Assembly: GCA_964446495.1 (NCBI GenBank)
Contig: CAYUOY010000002.1
Coordinates: 1-64,000 of the forward strand
Direction of reading: 5' to 3'
DNA length: 64,000 nt
From: JAADHU01 sp964446495
GTDB lineage: Bacteria > Pseudomonadota > Gammaproteobacteria > Steroidobacterales > Woeseiaceae
Shown piece by piece: positions 1-8,918 of the stretch. Positions within the stretch are counted from its first letter, which is position 1. Every line of letters starts with the position of its first letter. Made by a program: the position numbers and the translations under genes. The notes beneath the pieces were generated by a model that was not told where the DNA came from, did no database searches, and saw only the letters and a program-made list of their open reading frames with translations.

Positions 1-977
1 AGCTCGCTGACTGCCTCACTGGCGTGACGCCGAAGTGCATCGAAAACGACTTGCGGCAACTCTTTCAATTCGACCGTGGGATCCTTCCGTAACTGATCGA
101 GGGCCATGGCATTGCCCCACATATATTCGGAAAGAATATCGAGGTTGATGGCCTGGCAGGTGGTACGAACAATTTCCTGCAAGTCTTGCGGCAATTCGTT
201 CCAGGCATCCTGATTGACGATGCACTCAATGTTCGGGCCGGGTTCGTGAAACCCCGGGTAGTAATAATAGCGGGCGGCTTTATGCAGACCGAGCGCGATG
301 TCGTTGTACGGCCCCACCCATTCGGCCGCATCGATGGCGCCGGTTTGCAGCGAAGAGAATATTTCCGCCGCCGGAATAGTGACCTGCGTTGCGCCTGCAC
401 GCTGCATGACCTCTCCGCCCATGCCGGGAATACGCATTTTCAGTCCGGCGAGATCGGCCACTGTATTGATTTCGCGGTTGAACCAACCAAGCATCTGCAC
501 GCCGGTATTACCGGCCGGAAACGGTACCAGACCGAACGGTGCATACAATTCCTGCCATAGTTCCAGGCCGCCGCCGTAATACAGCCAGGCATTGATTTCA
601 TTCGCATTGAGACCGAATGGCGCGGCGGTAAAATATTGCGCCGCCGGCACTTTCCCGCGGTGGTAATACGCGGAGTCATGTCCAATCTGTGCGGTCCCGC
701 TGCGCACGGCATCAAACACCTCCAGCGCCGGCACCAGTTCGCCGCCGGCAAACACCTTGATCCTGAGGCGCCCGCCGCTGGCGCTGCCGATTCGTGCGGC
801 CAGATTGTCAGCGCCGACCCCGAGACCTGGCAACCCGGGTGGCCAGGCGGTAACCATATTCCATTCGATGGTTTCGGTTGTCACCCGTGGCGTCGACACC
901 TCCTCGCCGCTGTCCGCAGAGCAAGCACTGACACCCGCCGCCAGAGCTAGTCCGCTTACGAAATCACGCCGCTTCAT
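1..977 (-). CDS. TRAP transporter solute-binding protein, C-terminus cut by window edge
   Basis: Periplasmic binding subunit of a tripartite ATP-independent transporter of the DctP/TakP type, which delivers organic acids to the membrane permease. 325 codons are visible and the frame is open at base 1. The N-terminus has a twin-arginine pair at residues 3-4 (KRRDF), a hydrophobic stretch and a possible lipobox ending at Cys19 (VSAC), so Tat export and lipidation are both possible. Family-type segments include WNMVTAWPPGLPGLG, a GGRLRIKVFAGGELVPA block and an Arg-bearing MRIPGMGGEV block. The start ATG at 977 is the only good one before the signal-like sequence. The permease genes (dctQM) are not in view and may lie to the left. 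The ligand cannot be told from sequence. Confidence 0.85.
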   Translation of the reverse strand, partial: MKRRDFVSGLALAAGVSACSADSGEEVSTPRVTTETIEWNMVTAWPPGLPGLGVGADNLAARIGSASGGRLRIKVFAGGELVPALEVFDAVRSGTAQIGHDSAYYHRGKVPAAQYFTAAPFGLNANEINAWLYYGGGLELWQELYAPFGLVPFPAGNTGVQMLGWFNREINTVADLAGLKMRIPGMGGEVMQRAGATQVTIPAAEIFSSLQTGAIDAAEWVGPYNDIALGLHKAARYYYYPGFHEPGPNIECIVNQDAWNELPQDLQEIVRTTCQAINLDILSEYMWGNAMALDQLRKDPTVELKELPQVVFDALRRHASEAVSE

Positions 978-1089
978 CGCATCCCTCTTCTTCGAATTCA
1001 TTCCTTGCGACCAGTGTAGCTATTTTTGCGGCTCGCTGTACAAGGTGTCTCGCTGTGCTCAGGTCAGACCCCTTTCTTCCTGGTCAACG

Positions 1090-2304
1090 TTAGCTGGCGT
1101 CTGCGAGACCTGGCGCTTTGCGTTTCAGCTCCCAGTAAACAAATGCATAGATGAGCGACGTGCCGATGGCGGCGGTTGCGCAAAGATTCATCACGGCGTC
1201 ATAGCCAAATCCGAGCCCGATCATGTAGCCCGCCAGCGACGGGCCAAGCATCTGACCCAGGCCTTGCGCTGCCGGTACGAGTGCGATGAAACGGCCGCTG
1301 TGATCGATATTTGAAAGGGTGCCGAGCTGGAAGATATCGACACCGTTCCAGAGCAGCTGGTAGATCATGAGTACAGCGACGAATGTAAACGCGACGGTAT
1401 TCATCCCCAACCAGACGAGTACCACAGCGATCAGGACGGGCGCAGCGAGCAACGGTTTTGACTGGCCTTGTTTTCGACTGATCTTGTAAGCAACGAAGCA
1501 ACCGATGGCACTGAGCAATGTTGTGATCGAGAGCGCTGCCGCAACGAAGTTATCATCAAAACCGGCGGTCACACCCATGCGTTCGATGTATGCCCAGAAT
1601 GCGCCAATCATGATGTAAAAGCTGGCGATGGCGGCAAGACAGAGTGTTCCGAGCAAGGCGAGGTTGTATGAATGTGACGGCGCGTGAGTTTCCTCGACGG
1701 TGTGGCCGGCGGCAACGGCATATTCGGCTTCACTCTTGCTGTGCGCGTGTTCGTCAGCAAACTTGCCGCGCGGCAGGTAAGGCCACGCCATCAGGCAGAT
1801 CAGATTAACAATAATGAATGTCACGAAGATGCCGCTGACACCCCAATGATCGCTGATGATTTCGAGTGAATACAGTTCGAGGAAGTTGACCGCAACAAAC
1901 GCAAAAATCAGAAACGAGAAATTGCGTGCTGTTTCTGTTGTTGCTGCGAGATTTGCCAGCGCGATGCTGTAACAGAATCCCGCCCCAATTCCAGCGACGA
2001 TACGAATTCCCATCATTGGCTAGAAATCGTAGGTATAGATCGTGAAAATATCAGCGACAATCGCAACAACGATTCCGATCGTGACCCAAAAGCGGCGATC
2101 CATCTTTGAAATAAACAAGGAGACAATAATGGATGAGACAAACATGCCGCCCATATCCGCCGAGGCGAGATAGCCAACCTGCTCTTCAGTGAAACCACGA
2201 AAATCGACCAGCGCGCCGACCAGTATGGGAAGTCCCATAAATACGGCCCAACCGACGACGGCGACGGCAATGCTGGCGACGACCGCCGAACGTTTATCGA
2301 ACAT
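1090..2304 (-). pseudogene. MFS transporter interrupted by one in-frame TAG
   Basis: The same reading frame runs from ATG 2304 to the stop at 1090 with a single break, a TAG at codon 95 (2022-2020). The first part (94 residues) holds the first transmembrane helices with FRGFTEEQVGYLASADMGG. The second part resumes with PMMGIRIVAGIGAGFCYS, the usual arginine helix of major facilitator proteins, and carries the remaining helices (404 codon positions in all). No frameshift is seen on either side and the downstream part keeps normal coding character. The break is therefore either a very recent nonsense mutation or a base-call error. GAGG lies upstream of the start. A separate downstream protein starting at ATG 2016 would lack the N-terminal helices. 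The substrate is unknown. Confidence 0.8.
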
Positions 2305-2623
2305 CGGCGTATCCTCAGTAAGAATGCCAGTTCATGGTCAAGGGTGGACGGATTGACTGGACACCCGCCCTGAGTTGCTCGATCTGAAAAAGGCCGAATC
2401 CCTCGGTGTTACTCACGTTGCCCTCCACAAGCCGGTGGGCGTGAGCGTGAAAGCGATGGCCGGCGATCGATGGCTGTATAACAAACTGCGTCACTTCCCG
2501 CAAATACAAAGCCAAAATCGGTGGAATCTTGCGGCGCATCATGCCGTTACCAAGGCGACATTGCGGCGTTCTGGACAGGTACTAACCAGGAAACTACCGT
2601 TTTCGCATCGCTCAAATGTTCAA

Positions 2624-2659
2624 TGGCTTGCCGCTATCGAAAATGATGCTACATCCCTG
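2624..2659 (-). repeat. Dispersed intergenic repeat, copy 1 (36-bp core)
   Basis: The core matches 30 of 36 positions of the copy at 6985-7020, in the same orientation, and is related to the copy at 28204-28239. The shared centre reads TCATTTTCGAT on the minus strand. Only the core and part of its flank are recognisable here; the second conserved block seen in the other two copies is missing. Confidence 0.6.
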
Positions 2660-2713
2660 TACCGAACGCAGCTTGTTGAGAGACAGAGGCTTTCAACAAG
2701 CGGGTCACAGCAG

Positions 2714-2740
2714 AAAAACCCCGGCCTTGCGGCCGGGGCC
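2714..2740 (-). terminator. Intrinsic terminator-like hairpin, minus strand, without an obvious gene
   Basis: The stem CCCCGGCC/GGCCGGGG (2719-2726 and 2731-2738) has a 4-nt loop and on the minus strand is followed directly by five T (2718-2714). This is a textbook Rho-independent shape. No minus-strand gene is recognised upstream of it (2741-3600 holds dtd on the other strand), so its transcript is unknown. Confidence 0.55.
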
Positions 2741-2923
2741 ATTCCTTCCCTGGCCAGACGGTGTGCCGACAGGCCACTTTCGCCCTCCCTGGCGAAAAAC
2801 GACGGCAGCAAACGCTCCTGCGAGAGGTCCGTTGCCGCGCCCCGTCCAGTTCTGAAAGACTGCCACGAATTTCTCCGCGACGAAGCTGTTGTTATTGCCG
2901 GATGGATGAATAAACTCTGTCTG

Positions 2924-3364
2924 GTGATCGGACTTATCCAAAGAGTATCGGAGGCGGGCGTCTCTGTCGGGGGCAAGACCATTGCGTCCATCGGCCGTGG
3001 TTTGCTGGTTCTGGTGGCCGTCGAACCGGAGGACAAGGAGCCCGATAGCGCACGCCTTGCCGAACGCATTGCGACCTATCGGGTGTTTCCGGATGCCGCG
3101 GAGCGCATGAATCGGAGCCTCCTTGATGAGGGTTACGAGCTCCTTTTGGTGCCACAGTTCACCCTGGCAGCCAATACGCGCAAGGGCACTCGGGCCAGTT
3201 TCACGCGCGCGGCACCGCCTGACATGGCGCGGCGCTATTTTGACCTCCTGCTGGCCGAATGCCGAACGCGGATCCCAGCGACGCAATGTGGGGAATTCGG
3301 CGCCGATATGCAGGTCAATCTAATTAACGACGGTCCGGTGACTTTCTGGCTGCAAACCACCTGA
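2924..3364 (+). CDS. dtd: D-aminoacyl-tRNA deacylase
   Basis: Hydrolyses D-aminoacyl-tRNA (and Gly-tRNA-Ala), clearing mischarged tRNA in the cytoplasm. The product is 146 residues, the normal family length, if translation starts at GTG 2924, giving the standard N-terminus fMet-IGLIQRV. An ATG at 2906 would add six residues. The C-terminal NDGPVT motif (cis-proline loop, residues 135-140) is intact. The other catalytic motif, normally SQFTL, reads PQFTL (residues 77-81), and GRFGA is GEFGA. Both changes sit at the active site, so activity is likely but not certain. The gene stands alone upstream of tatABC, on the same strand, with 216 bp between. Confidence 0.88.
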   Translation: MIGLIQRVSEAGVSVGGKTIASIGRGLLVLVAVEPEDKEPDSARLAERIATYRVFPDAAERMNRSLLDEGYELLLVPQFTLAANTRKGTRASFTRAAPPDMARRYFDLLLAECRTRIPATQCGEFGADMQVNLINDGPVTFWLQTT

Positions 3365-3580
3365 CTCCAGCCGGGCCGGTTTTCATCTAATTTTGCGGTA
3401 TTATGGCCGGCCCGCTCGTTCGAGGGGCGTTTTACATCGTGTGACGCCCATACGGTTTTGTTACCCGAGCAGGCGTATCATGATCCTGGTCCGCTGCGGC
3501 ACCGAAACCACACGGCCGCGGCGGGTCGGTTCGACGATTATTTTTTATTTTGCAGGGGCTAGGCCCCAGGAGTTTAAGGG

Positions 3581-3817
3581 ATGTTATCCAACATCGGTCC
3601 GGTACAGCTGCTGATCGTTCTTGTCATTGTTCTTGCTATTTTCGGCACCAAGCGTTTGCGTACGCTGGGTTCGGATCTGGGCAGCGCCGTGAAAGGTTTT
3701 CGCGGCGCGATGAATGAAGCCGACAAGGAGACGACCGAGCAACTCGACGATCAGTCACAAGATGCCAATTTTGAAAATACGCCGGTAGACGAGCACAAAA
3801 AGGAAAACCACGGCTGA
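3581..3817 (+). CDS. tatA: Sec-independent translocase subunit TatA
   Basis: Forms the protein-conducting part of the twin-arginine translocon in the inner membrane. The 78-residue product has a short N-terminal membrane helix (IGPVQLLIVLVIVLAIFG), the conserved FGTKRLR hinge, an amphipathic helix (LGSDLGSAVKGFRGAM) and a charged acidic tail. The ribosome binding site AGGAG (3568-3572) is 8 nt before ATG 3581. A small hairpin (GGGGC-TAG-GCCCC, 3555-3567) lies immediately before it. tatB follows after 14 bp and tatC overlaps tatB, so the three form an operon. Confidence 0.95.
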   Translation: MLSNIGPVQLLIVLVIVLAIFGTKRLRTLGSDLGSAVKGFRGAMNEADKETTEQLDDQSQDANFENTPVDEHKKENHG

Positions 3818-3831
3818 ATCGGTAATCCGCG

Positions 3832-4365
3832 ATGTCCGGCATTGGCTTTTGGGAGCTGATCATTCTGGCGCTGCTCGGTCTCATCGTATTGGGACCGGAG
3901 CGACTGCCGCGCGTGGCCAGCCAAATCGGCGGCTGGCTCGGTCAGGCGCGCCGCATGACCCGCGTGATGCGGCGGCAACTTGAGGATGAGTTGAATTTCG
4001 AAAAGGATTTCAGCAACAAGAAAGACAACAAGCCCCCGGTAAGCAAGACCTCTGCCGACAAACCTGCGCCCGACGTCTCAGCGCCGGCTTATGTGCAGGA
4101 TGCTCCCGCTGCAGCAGACGAACACGATGATCACTACTCGCCCGCACACGATGCAGAAAGCGTGGGCCTGGGTGTCAACGACGAACCGCTCGACGACCAC
4201 GCGGAAGCGGACGCCGTCGAGCTTGCCGCGACGACCTCAACCGCCGCTGACGATGCGGACACGCCCGACCCCCGTAGCGACGGCGATAGCAATCCGGATA
4301 GTGACCCCGACCCCGATAACGATAACGATAACGATCCCGATAGCGATAAGACCCCGGCCGCGTGA
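3832..4365 (+). CDS. tatB: Twin-arginine translocase subunit TatB
   Basis: TatB pairs with TatC to recognise RR signal peptides. The 177-residue product starts with the typical MSGIGFWELIILALLGLIVL helix followed by the GPERLPRV hinge and an amphipathic helix to about residue 60. The remainder is an acidic, low-complexity tail. From about residue 142 it becomes almost pure Asp, Asn, Ser and Pro, encoded by short repeats around GATAAC/GATAGC. The 3' end overlaps tatC by 4 bp (GTGA). Confidence 0.93.
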   Translation: MSGIGFWELIILALLGLIVLGPERLPRVASQIGGWLGQARRMTRVMRRQLEDELNFEKDFSNKKDNKPPVSKTSADKPAPDVSAPAYVQDAPAAADEHDDHYSPAHDAESVGLGVNDEPLDDHAEADAVELAATTSTAADDADTPDPRSDGDSNPDSDPDPDNDNDNDPDSDKTPAA

Positions 4366-5132
4366 CTGAGCAGAACGAAACCGAAACCAAGGAAGAGCAG
4401 CTCGACGAGGGCACGTTGCTTTCACACCTGGTCGAGTTGCGGACGCGGCTCCTGCGGCTCTCTGCAGCGATTGTTCTTGTCTTCGTTGCCCTGCTGCCTT
4501 TTTCCGGGCAAATTTTTTCCGTGGTTGCCGAGCCGATCCTGCAAGTGTTGCCGGGCAACAAAATGATCGCCACCGAAGTGGCATCGCCGCTACTCACGCC
4601 ATTCAAGCTGACCTTTTTTATCGCACTCTTTATCGCCATGCCTATCGTTCTGTACCAGGTATGGGCCTTTGTGGCGCCCGGCCTGTACAAGAAGGAACAG
4701 CGCTTCGCCATTCCATTGCTGGCCTCCAGCATTGTGCTTTTTTATCTCGGCATCGCGTTCGCGTATTTCGTGGTCTTCCCGTTGATGTTCGGATTTTTCA
4801 CCGCGGTCGCCCCGATAGGTGTCGAGGTGCAAACCGATATCAGTCGCTTCCTCGATTTTATAACGACCATTGTGTTTGCCTTCGGCCTCGCCTTCGAGGT
4901 TCCGGTCGCAACGGTGCTCGTCGTATGGACCGGGTTCACCACACCGGAGAAACTGGGCAAGGCTCGGCCATATGTGTTTTTAGGTGCGTTCGTGCTGGGC
5001 ATGTTCCTTACCCCACCCGACGTGATCAGCCAGACGCTGCTCGCAGTGCCGGTTTACCTGTTGTACGAACTCGGCATCATTATGGCAAGGGTGTTCAATA
5101 GCAGCGAGAAGGAAGAAGAAGAGGCCGGGTAG
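4362..5132 (+). CDS. tatC: Twin-arginine translocase subunit TatC
   Basis: Polytopic inner-membrane receptor for twin-arginine signal peptides. The 256-residue product begins at GTG 4362 inside the tatB stop. Family features are the cytoplasmic LVELRTRLLR segment near residue 25, six hydrophobic helices, the FVAPGLYKKEQRF loop and FVLGMFLTPPDVISQTLLAVP near the C-terminus. Length and order match E. coli TatC. The tail is Glu-rich (SEKEEEEAG). It is the last gene of tatABC; no clear terminator follows. Confidence 0.96.
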   Translation: MTEQNETETKEEQLDEGTLLSHLVELRTRLLRLSAAIVLVFVALLPFSGQIFSVVAEPILQVLPGNKMIATEVASPLLTPFKLTFFIALFIAMPIVLYQVWAFVAPGLYKKEQRFAIPLLASSIVLFYLGIAFAYFVVFPLMFGFFTAVAPIGVEVQTDISRFLDFITTIVFAFGLAFEVPVATVLVVWTGFTTPEKLGKARPYVFLGAFVLGMFLTPPDVISQTLLAVPVYLLYELGIIMARVFNSSEKEEEEAG

Positions 5133-5386
5133 GGTCGTTCCGGCTGACTGGTTTTACCCCGGCTGATCCCGCTTCTGCAGGAAATCAGGCCCCTTCGTAT
5201 TGATCGTGCGGCAAGTCGATCTCCGGCAGAAACACCGTACAAAATGCCCCAACGGCGAAACCGGATGCGTACACCATCTTGTTGGGATGCTTGGCCCGCT
5301 AGGCGCTAGTGCCCCGAAAAGGTAGTATTGGCCGCCTAAGAACAACACGCTCTCCGACGCATCAATCACACCGAAGCGAGATTCCT

Positions 5387-6904
5387 ATGACAGATACCGT
5401 TGCCGAAAGTGGCGTCAGCTCCGATCACCTGATCCTTGGTCACCCACGCGGTCTGGTGACACTCTTTTTCACTGAAATGTGGGAACGCCTGAGCTACTAC
5501 GGTATGCGCGCGCTGCTGGTTCTTTTCATGACCGACCAGGTCGTCAATGGCGGCATGGATCTGAGTGACACTTCGGCAACGGCCATTTATGGCATCTACA
5601 CGGCGCTCGTCTACCTGGTGGCGCTTCCAGGGGGCTGGATTGCCGATCGTCTGCTCGGCGCGCAGCGCGCCGTGTTCTTCGGCGGCATCATCATCATGGC
5701 GGGACATTTCATCCTCGCCATTCCTTCGGTGCACGCGTTTTTCATTGGTTTGTTGCTGGTCATCCTCGGCACAGGACTTTTGAAACCCAACGTCAGCGCA
5801 ATTGTCGGCGAGCTTTATCCGGAGGGTGACGCCCGCAGAGACGGCGGTTTCACAATCTTCTATATGGGTATCAATATCGGCGCGATGCTCGGGCCGTTGA
5901 TCTGTGGCTCCCTCGGTCAAAGCCCGAATTACGGCTGGCATTATGGGTTCGCCGCCGCTGGCGTCGGAATGCTGGTCGGCCTCATTCAATTCTGGCGCAC
6001 CAAACGGTACCTCGGATCGGCCGGTGCCGAACCTGCGTCTTGCGGAGACCCGGTCGCCGATGCCGCTGCCCGGCGGCAGGGGTGGCGGGTGGTTGTGGTC
6101 ACCATGATTGCGCTGGCGGTGATCGTCGTTATGGGTCTCAGCGGCGCTTTCACGTTTGATCCGGTCGAGATCTCCCGTATGTCGACGTACGTCATCATCA
6201 GCATTGCGGTCGGATTCTTTGCCTATGTTTTCATGTTCGGCAAACTTGATACGGACGAGAAAAAGCGTGTCGTTGTGATCATCGCTCTGTTCTTCGGCGC
6301 GGCCATGTTCTGGTCCGGCTTCGAGCAGGCCGGCAGTTCCCTGAATCTGTTTGCCGACCGCTATACCCAGCTCGACCTGGGCGGATTCCGGTTGTATTCG
6401 ACCTGGTTCCAGTCGGTCAACTCTGTCTTCATCATTATGTTCGCGCCGGTTTTTGCCTATATGTGGGTGTGGCTCGCGAAGCGCAATCTCAATCCGTCCA
6501 CGCCCGCCAAATTCGGCCTGGGCCTGATCCTGCTGGGTGTCGGTTTTCTGGTGATGATGTTTGCCTCGAAAATCGTTGCCGGGGGTGACAAGGCGATGCC
6601 GACCTGGCTGATCACTACCTATTTATTTCACACCTTCGGTGAACTAGCGCTGTCACCGGTCGGTCTTTCGGCCACCACCAAACTCGCGCCGAAACGCTTT
6701 GTCGGGCAAATGATGGGGATCTGGTTTGTCGCCACGTCTCTGGGCAACCTGATCGCCGGCCAGATTGCGGGCGATTTCGACGCCAATAACCTGGCGGGCT
6801 TTCCGGACCAGTACTGGGGCATATTCCTGACCTCCGCCGGTAGTGGCATCCTTTTGTTGCTGTTTTCCAAACCATTGAAGAAAATGATGGGTGGTGTTGA
6901 CTAG
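5387..6904 (+). CDS. POT-family peptide:proton symporter
   Basis: Imports di- and tripeptides with protons across the inner membrane. The 505-residue product has the ExxER signature at residues 30-34 (TEMWERLSYYGMRALL), GGWIADRLLGAQRA, and GTGLLKPNVSAIVGELY (motif 2). C-terminal helices carry the PTR2 block FHTFGELALSPVGLS. Start ATG 5387 is chosen because homology begins right after it; the frame is open further upstream to 5309. The neighbours downstream are a secreted M2 dipeptidase and a Kazal protein, which suits a peptide-scavenging role. The exact substrate range is inference. Confidence 0.92.
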   Translation: MTDTVAESGVSSDHLILGHPRGLVTLFFTEMWERLSYYGMRALLVLFMTDQVVNGGMDLSDTSATAIYGIYTALVYLVALPGGWIADRLLGAQRAVFFGGIIIMAGHFILAIPSVHAFFIGLLLVILGTGLLKPNVSAIVGELYPEGDARRDGGFTIFYMGINIGAMLGPLICGSLGQSPNYGWHYGFAAAGVGMLVGLIQFWRTKRYLGSAGAEPASCGDPVADAAARRQGWRVVVVTMIALAVIVVMGLSGAFTFDPVEISRMSTYVIISIAVGFFAYVFMFGKLDTDEKKRVVVIIALFFGAAMFWSGFEQAGSSLNLFADRYTQLDLGGFRLYSTWFQSVNSVFIIMFAPVFAYMWVWLAKRNLNPSTPAKFGLGLILLGVGFLVMMFASKIVAGGDKAMPTWLITTYLFHTFGELALSPVGLSATTKLAPKRFVGQMMGIWFVATSLGNLIAGQIAGDFDANNLAGFPDQYWGIFLTSAGSGILLLLFSKPLKKMMGGVD

Positions 6905-7020
6905 CCGTCTGTTGCCAACCCATACAGGGAATTTTCAGCACGGCCATTCGAAGAACGCGGTTTTTGAATGCCTGGCTTTTCCTGTGGCTTGCCGTCATCG
7001 AAAATGACGGTGCGTCCCTG
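6904..7020 (-). repeat. Dispersed intergenic repeat, copy 2
   Basis: Two conserved blocks fill the gap after the POT gene. The 36-bp core (6985-7020) is 30/36 identical to the copy at 2624-2659 and 26/36 to 28204-28239. It contains a hairpin (CCGTCAT-cgaaa-ATGACGG). A second 38-bp block (6904-6941) matches 28 of 38 bases of 28324-28361. On the minus strand the core comes first and the second block follows after 43 nt. Confidence 0.6.
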
Positions 7021-7103
7021 AATCGTGCACGGCCCGTCAGGAAGCGCTGGTTTTGACGGGCTGCCGGACGCGCGACTGTACTTGCAAAAACTGGGAAATC
7101 ACT

Positions 7104-8918
7104 GTGAAAAACTTCTGTGTTCTGCTTCTTTTAGGTCTTAATCTTGGCGCCTGTGACATCACGGTCACAGCCGACATGGGTGACGATGCCGCAACAGAGT
7201 CGCCCGATGCGTTCGTTGCTCGAATTAATGAAGAACTACGCGAACTCGGCAATGAGGTTGCTGCCGCTAACTGGGTACGGCAAACCTACATCACCAGGGA
7301 CACCGCCGTCATCGCAGCCGCCGCCGCTGAGAAATATGCCGCCTGGCATAGTCGTTCGGTTGCCGATTCGCGCCGGTTCGACGGCCAGGAAATGTCTGCA
7401 CAAACCGCTCGTGCGTTAAAGCTGCTTAAACTTGGGACGCAGGAACCGGCACCGGACGACGACGCCAAACGCAAAGAACTCGCCACCATAACCACCGACC
7501 TGACCGGCCTGTACGGGGCGGGCAAGTATTGCCCGGATGACGGTCGAGATTGCATGACGCTGACGGAGCTGGAAGTCATCATGGCCGAGAGTCGTGACTT
7601 CGACGTGTTGCTGGACGCATGGACCGGCTGGCGAACGGTGTCCGCACCAATGCGGGACAAATACCGACGCTTTTCGGAACTTGCTAACGAAGGGGCCAAC
7701 GAACTTGGTTATCAGGACCTTGGCGACTTATGGCGTGACGGTTACGACATGACGCCAGCAGAATTCGAGCAGGAAACCGCCCGGTTGTGGGAACAGGTCA
7801 GGCCGCTTTACAACGAGTTGCACTGCCATGTGCGAGCAACGCTGGCCGAGCACTACGGCGAGGACAAGGTCCCGTTGAACCAGCCGATTCCGGCTCACCT
7901 GCTCGGCAATATGTGGTCACAGAGCTGGGACGAACTCTATGATTTACTGGAACCCTACCCCGGCACGTCCGATCTCGATGTTGATGCGGGACTTGAGCGG
8001 CAGGATTACTCGCCGGTCGATATGGTTCGATCCGCGGAGAGTTTTTATGTTTCCCTGGGCCTGCCGAAGCTGCCTGACACTTTTTGGGAGCGGTCCCTGT
8101 TCAGCCAACCTGCCGATCGCGATGTCGTGTGTCACCCGAGCGCCTGGTCTCTCGATTGGGACAAAGACCTGCGCATCAAGATGTGCATTGAGCAGACCTA
8201 TGAAGACCTGCGAGTGATTTATCATGAGCTGGGTCACAATTACTATTACCTCGCGTTTAATGACCAGCCGCCCCTGTTCCAGGGCGGCGCACACAGCGGT
8301 TTTCACGAAGCCGTTGGCGATACCATTACCTTGTCGATGACGCCAGGGTACTTGCAAGAGGTTGGATTAATCGATGCCGCCAGTGACGGTTTCGAGGCAA
8401 CGATCAATCGTCAAATGCAACAGGCGCTCGCCAAGATCGCTTTTTTGCCCTTTGGCAAATTGATCGACGAATGGCGTTGGGGGGTGTTCTCCGGAAAGAT
8501 TGCACCCGAAAATTACAACGCGGCGTGGTGGGAGCTTCGTACCCGCTACCAGGGAATCGCGGCGCCCGTTGCGCGGTCCGAAGCTGACTTCGATCCCGGC
8601 GCTAAATATCACGTACCCGCCAATACCTCCTATACCCGTTATTTTCTAGCGCATATTCTGCAGTTTCAGTTTCAGCGCGCACTCTGTGATGCGGCCGGAC
8701 ATGACGGGCCGTTAAATGAGTGCTCGATTTACGGCAGCAAGATCGCGGGTGAGCGCCTCTATGCCATGCTCAGCGCTGGCGCCAGTGAGCCATGGCAGAA
8801 CACGCTGGAAAAACTGACCGGGACGCGTGAAATGGATGCCACGGCCATCATTGATTATTTTCAGCCGTTGATGAGCTGGCTGCAGGAACAAAATGCCGAT
8901 CGCCAGTGCGGCTGGTAA
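7104..8918 (+). CDS. M2-family peptidyl-dipeptidase (ACE-like), lipoprotein
   Basis: Zinc metallopeptidase related to angiotensin-converting enzyme, releasing dipeptides from peptide C-termini in the periplasm. With GTG 7104 as start the product is 604 residues, beginning with a lipoprotein signal (VKNFCVLLLLGLNLGAC). The zinc site HELGH is at residues 374-378 and the third ligand lies in HEAVGD (residues 401-406). GAHSGFHEAVGD and the DEWRWGVFSG segment are typical of family M2. A longer start at 7053 is open but would bury the signal peptide. Its stop abuts the stop of the convergent Kazal gene with no spacer. Likely role: digestion of peptides imported by the neighbouring POT transporter. 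Confidence 0.93.
   Translation: MKNFCVLLLLGLNLGACDITVTADMGDDAATESPDAFVARINEELRELGNEVAAANWVRQTYITRDTAVIAAAAAEKYAAWHSRSVADSRRFDGQEMSAQTARALKLLKLGTQEPAPDDDAKRKELATITTDLTGLYGAGKYCPDDGRDCMTLTELEVIMAESRDFDVLLDAWTGWRTVSAPMRDKYRRFSELANEGANELGYQDLGDLWRDGYDMTPAEFEQETARLWEQVRPLYNELHCHVRATLAEHYGEDKVPLNQPIPAHLLGNMWSQSWDELYDLLEPYPGTSDLDVDAGLERQDYSPVDMVRSAESFYVSLGLPKLPDTFWERSLFSQPADRDVVCHPSAWSLDWDKDLRIKMCIEQTYEDLRVIYHELGHNYYYLAFNDQPPLFQGGAHSGFHEAVGDTITLSMTPGYLQEVGLIDAASDGFEATINRQMQQALAKIAFLPFGKLIDEWRWGVFSGKIAPENYNAAWWELRTRYQGIAAPVARSEADFDPGAKYHVPANTSYTRYFLAHILQFQFQRALCDAAGHDGPLNECSIYGSKIAGERLYAMLSAGASEPWQNTLEKLTGTREMDATAIIDYFQPLMSWLQEQNADRQCGW

Larger units (their letters stand above)
2305..2923. other. Gene-free stretch with several hairpins
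   Basis: No convincing gene is present between the MFS start and dtd. The left part (2305-2580) shows nothing recognisable. The right part holds one copy of a dispersed repeat (2624-2659), an 8-bp inverted repeat (2672-2679 with 2693-2700) and a strong GC hairpin at 2719-2738. Reading frames that cross it have no recognisable domains. Confidence 0.5.

Noticed and set aside
2375..2923. Long N-terminal extension of dtd
   Set aside because: The open frame goes through hairpins and the dispersed repeat; homology starts only at the GTG near 2924.
2705..3286. 193-codon open frame on the minus strand over dtd
   Set aside because: It mirrors dtd in the reverse frame and has no recognisable domain, though a terminator-like hairpin lies at its end; not enough to call a gene.
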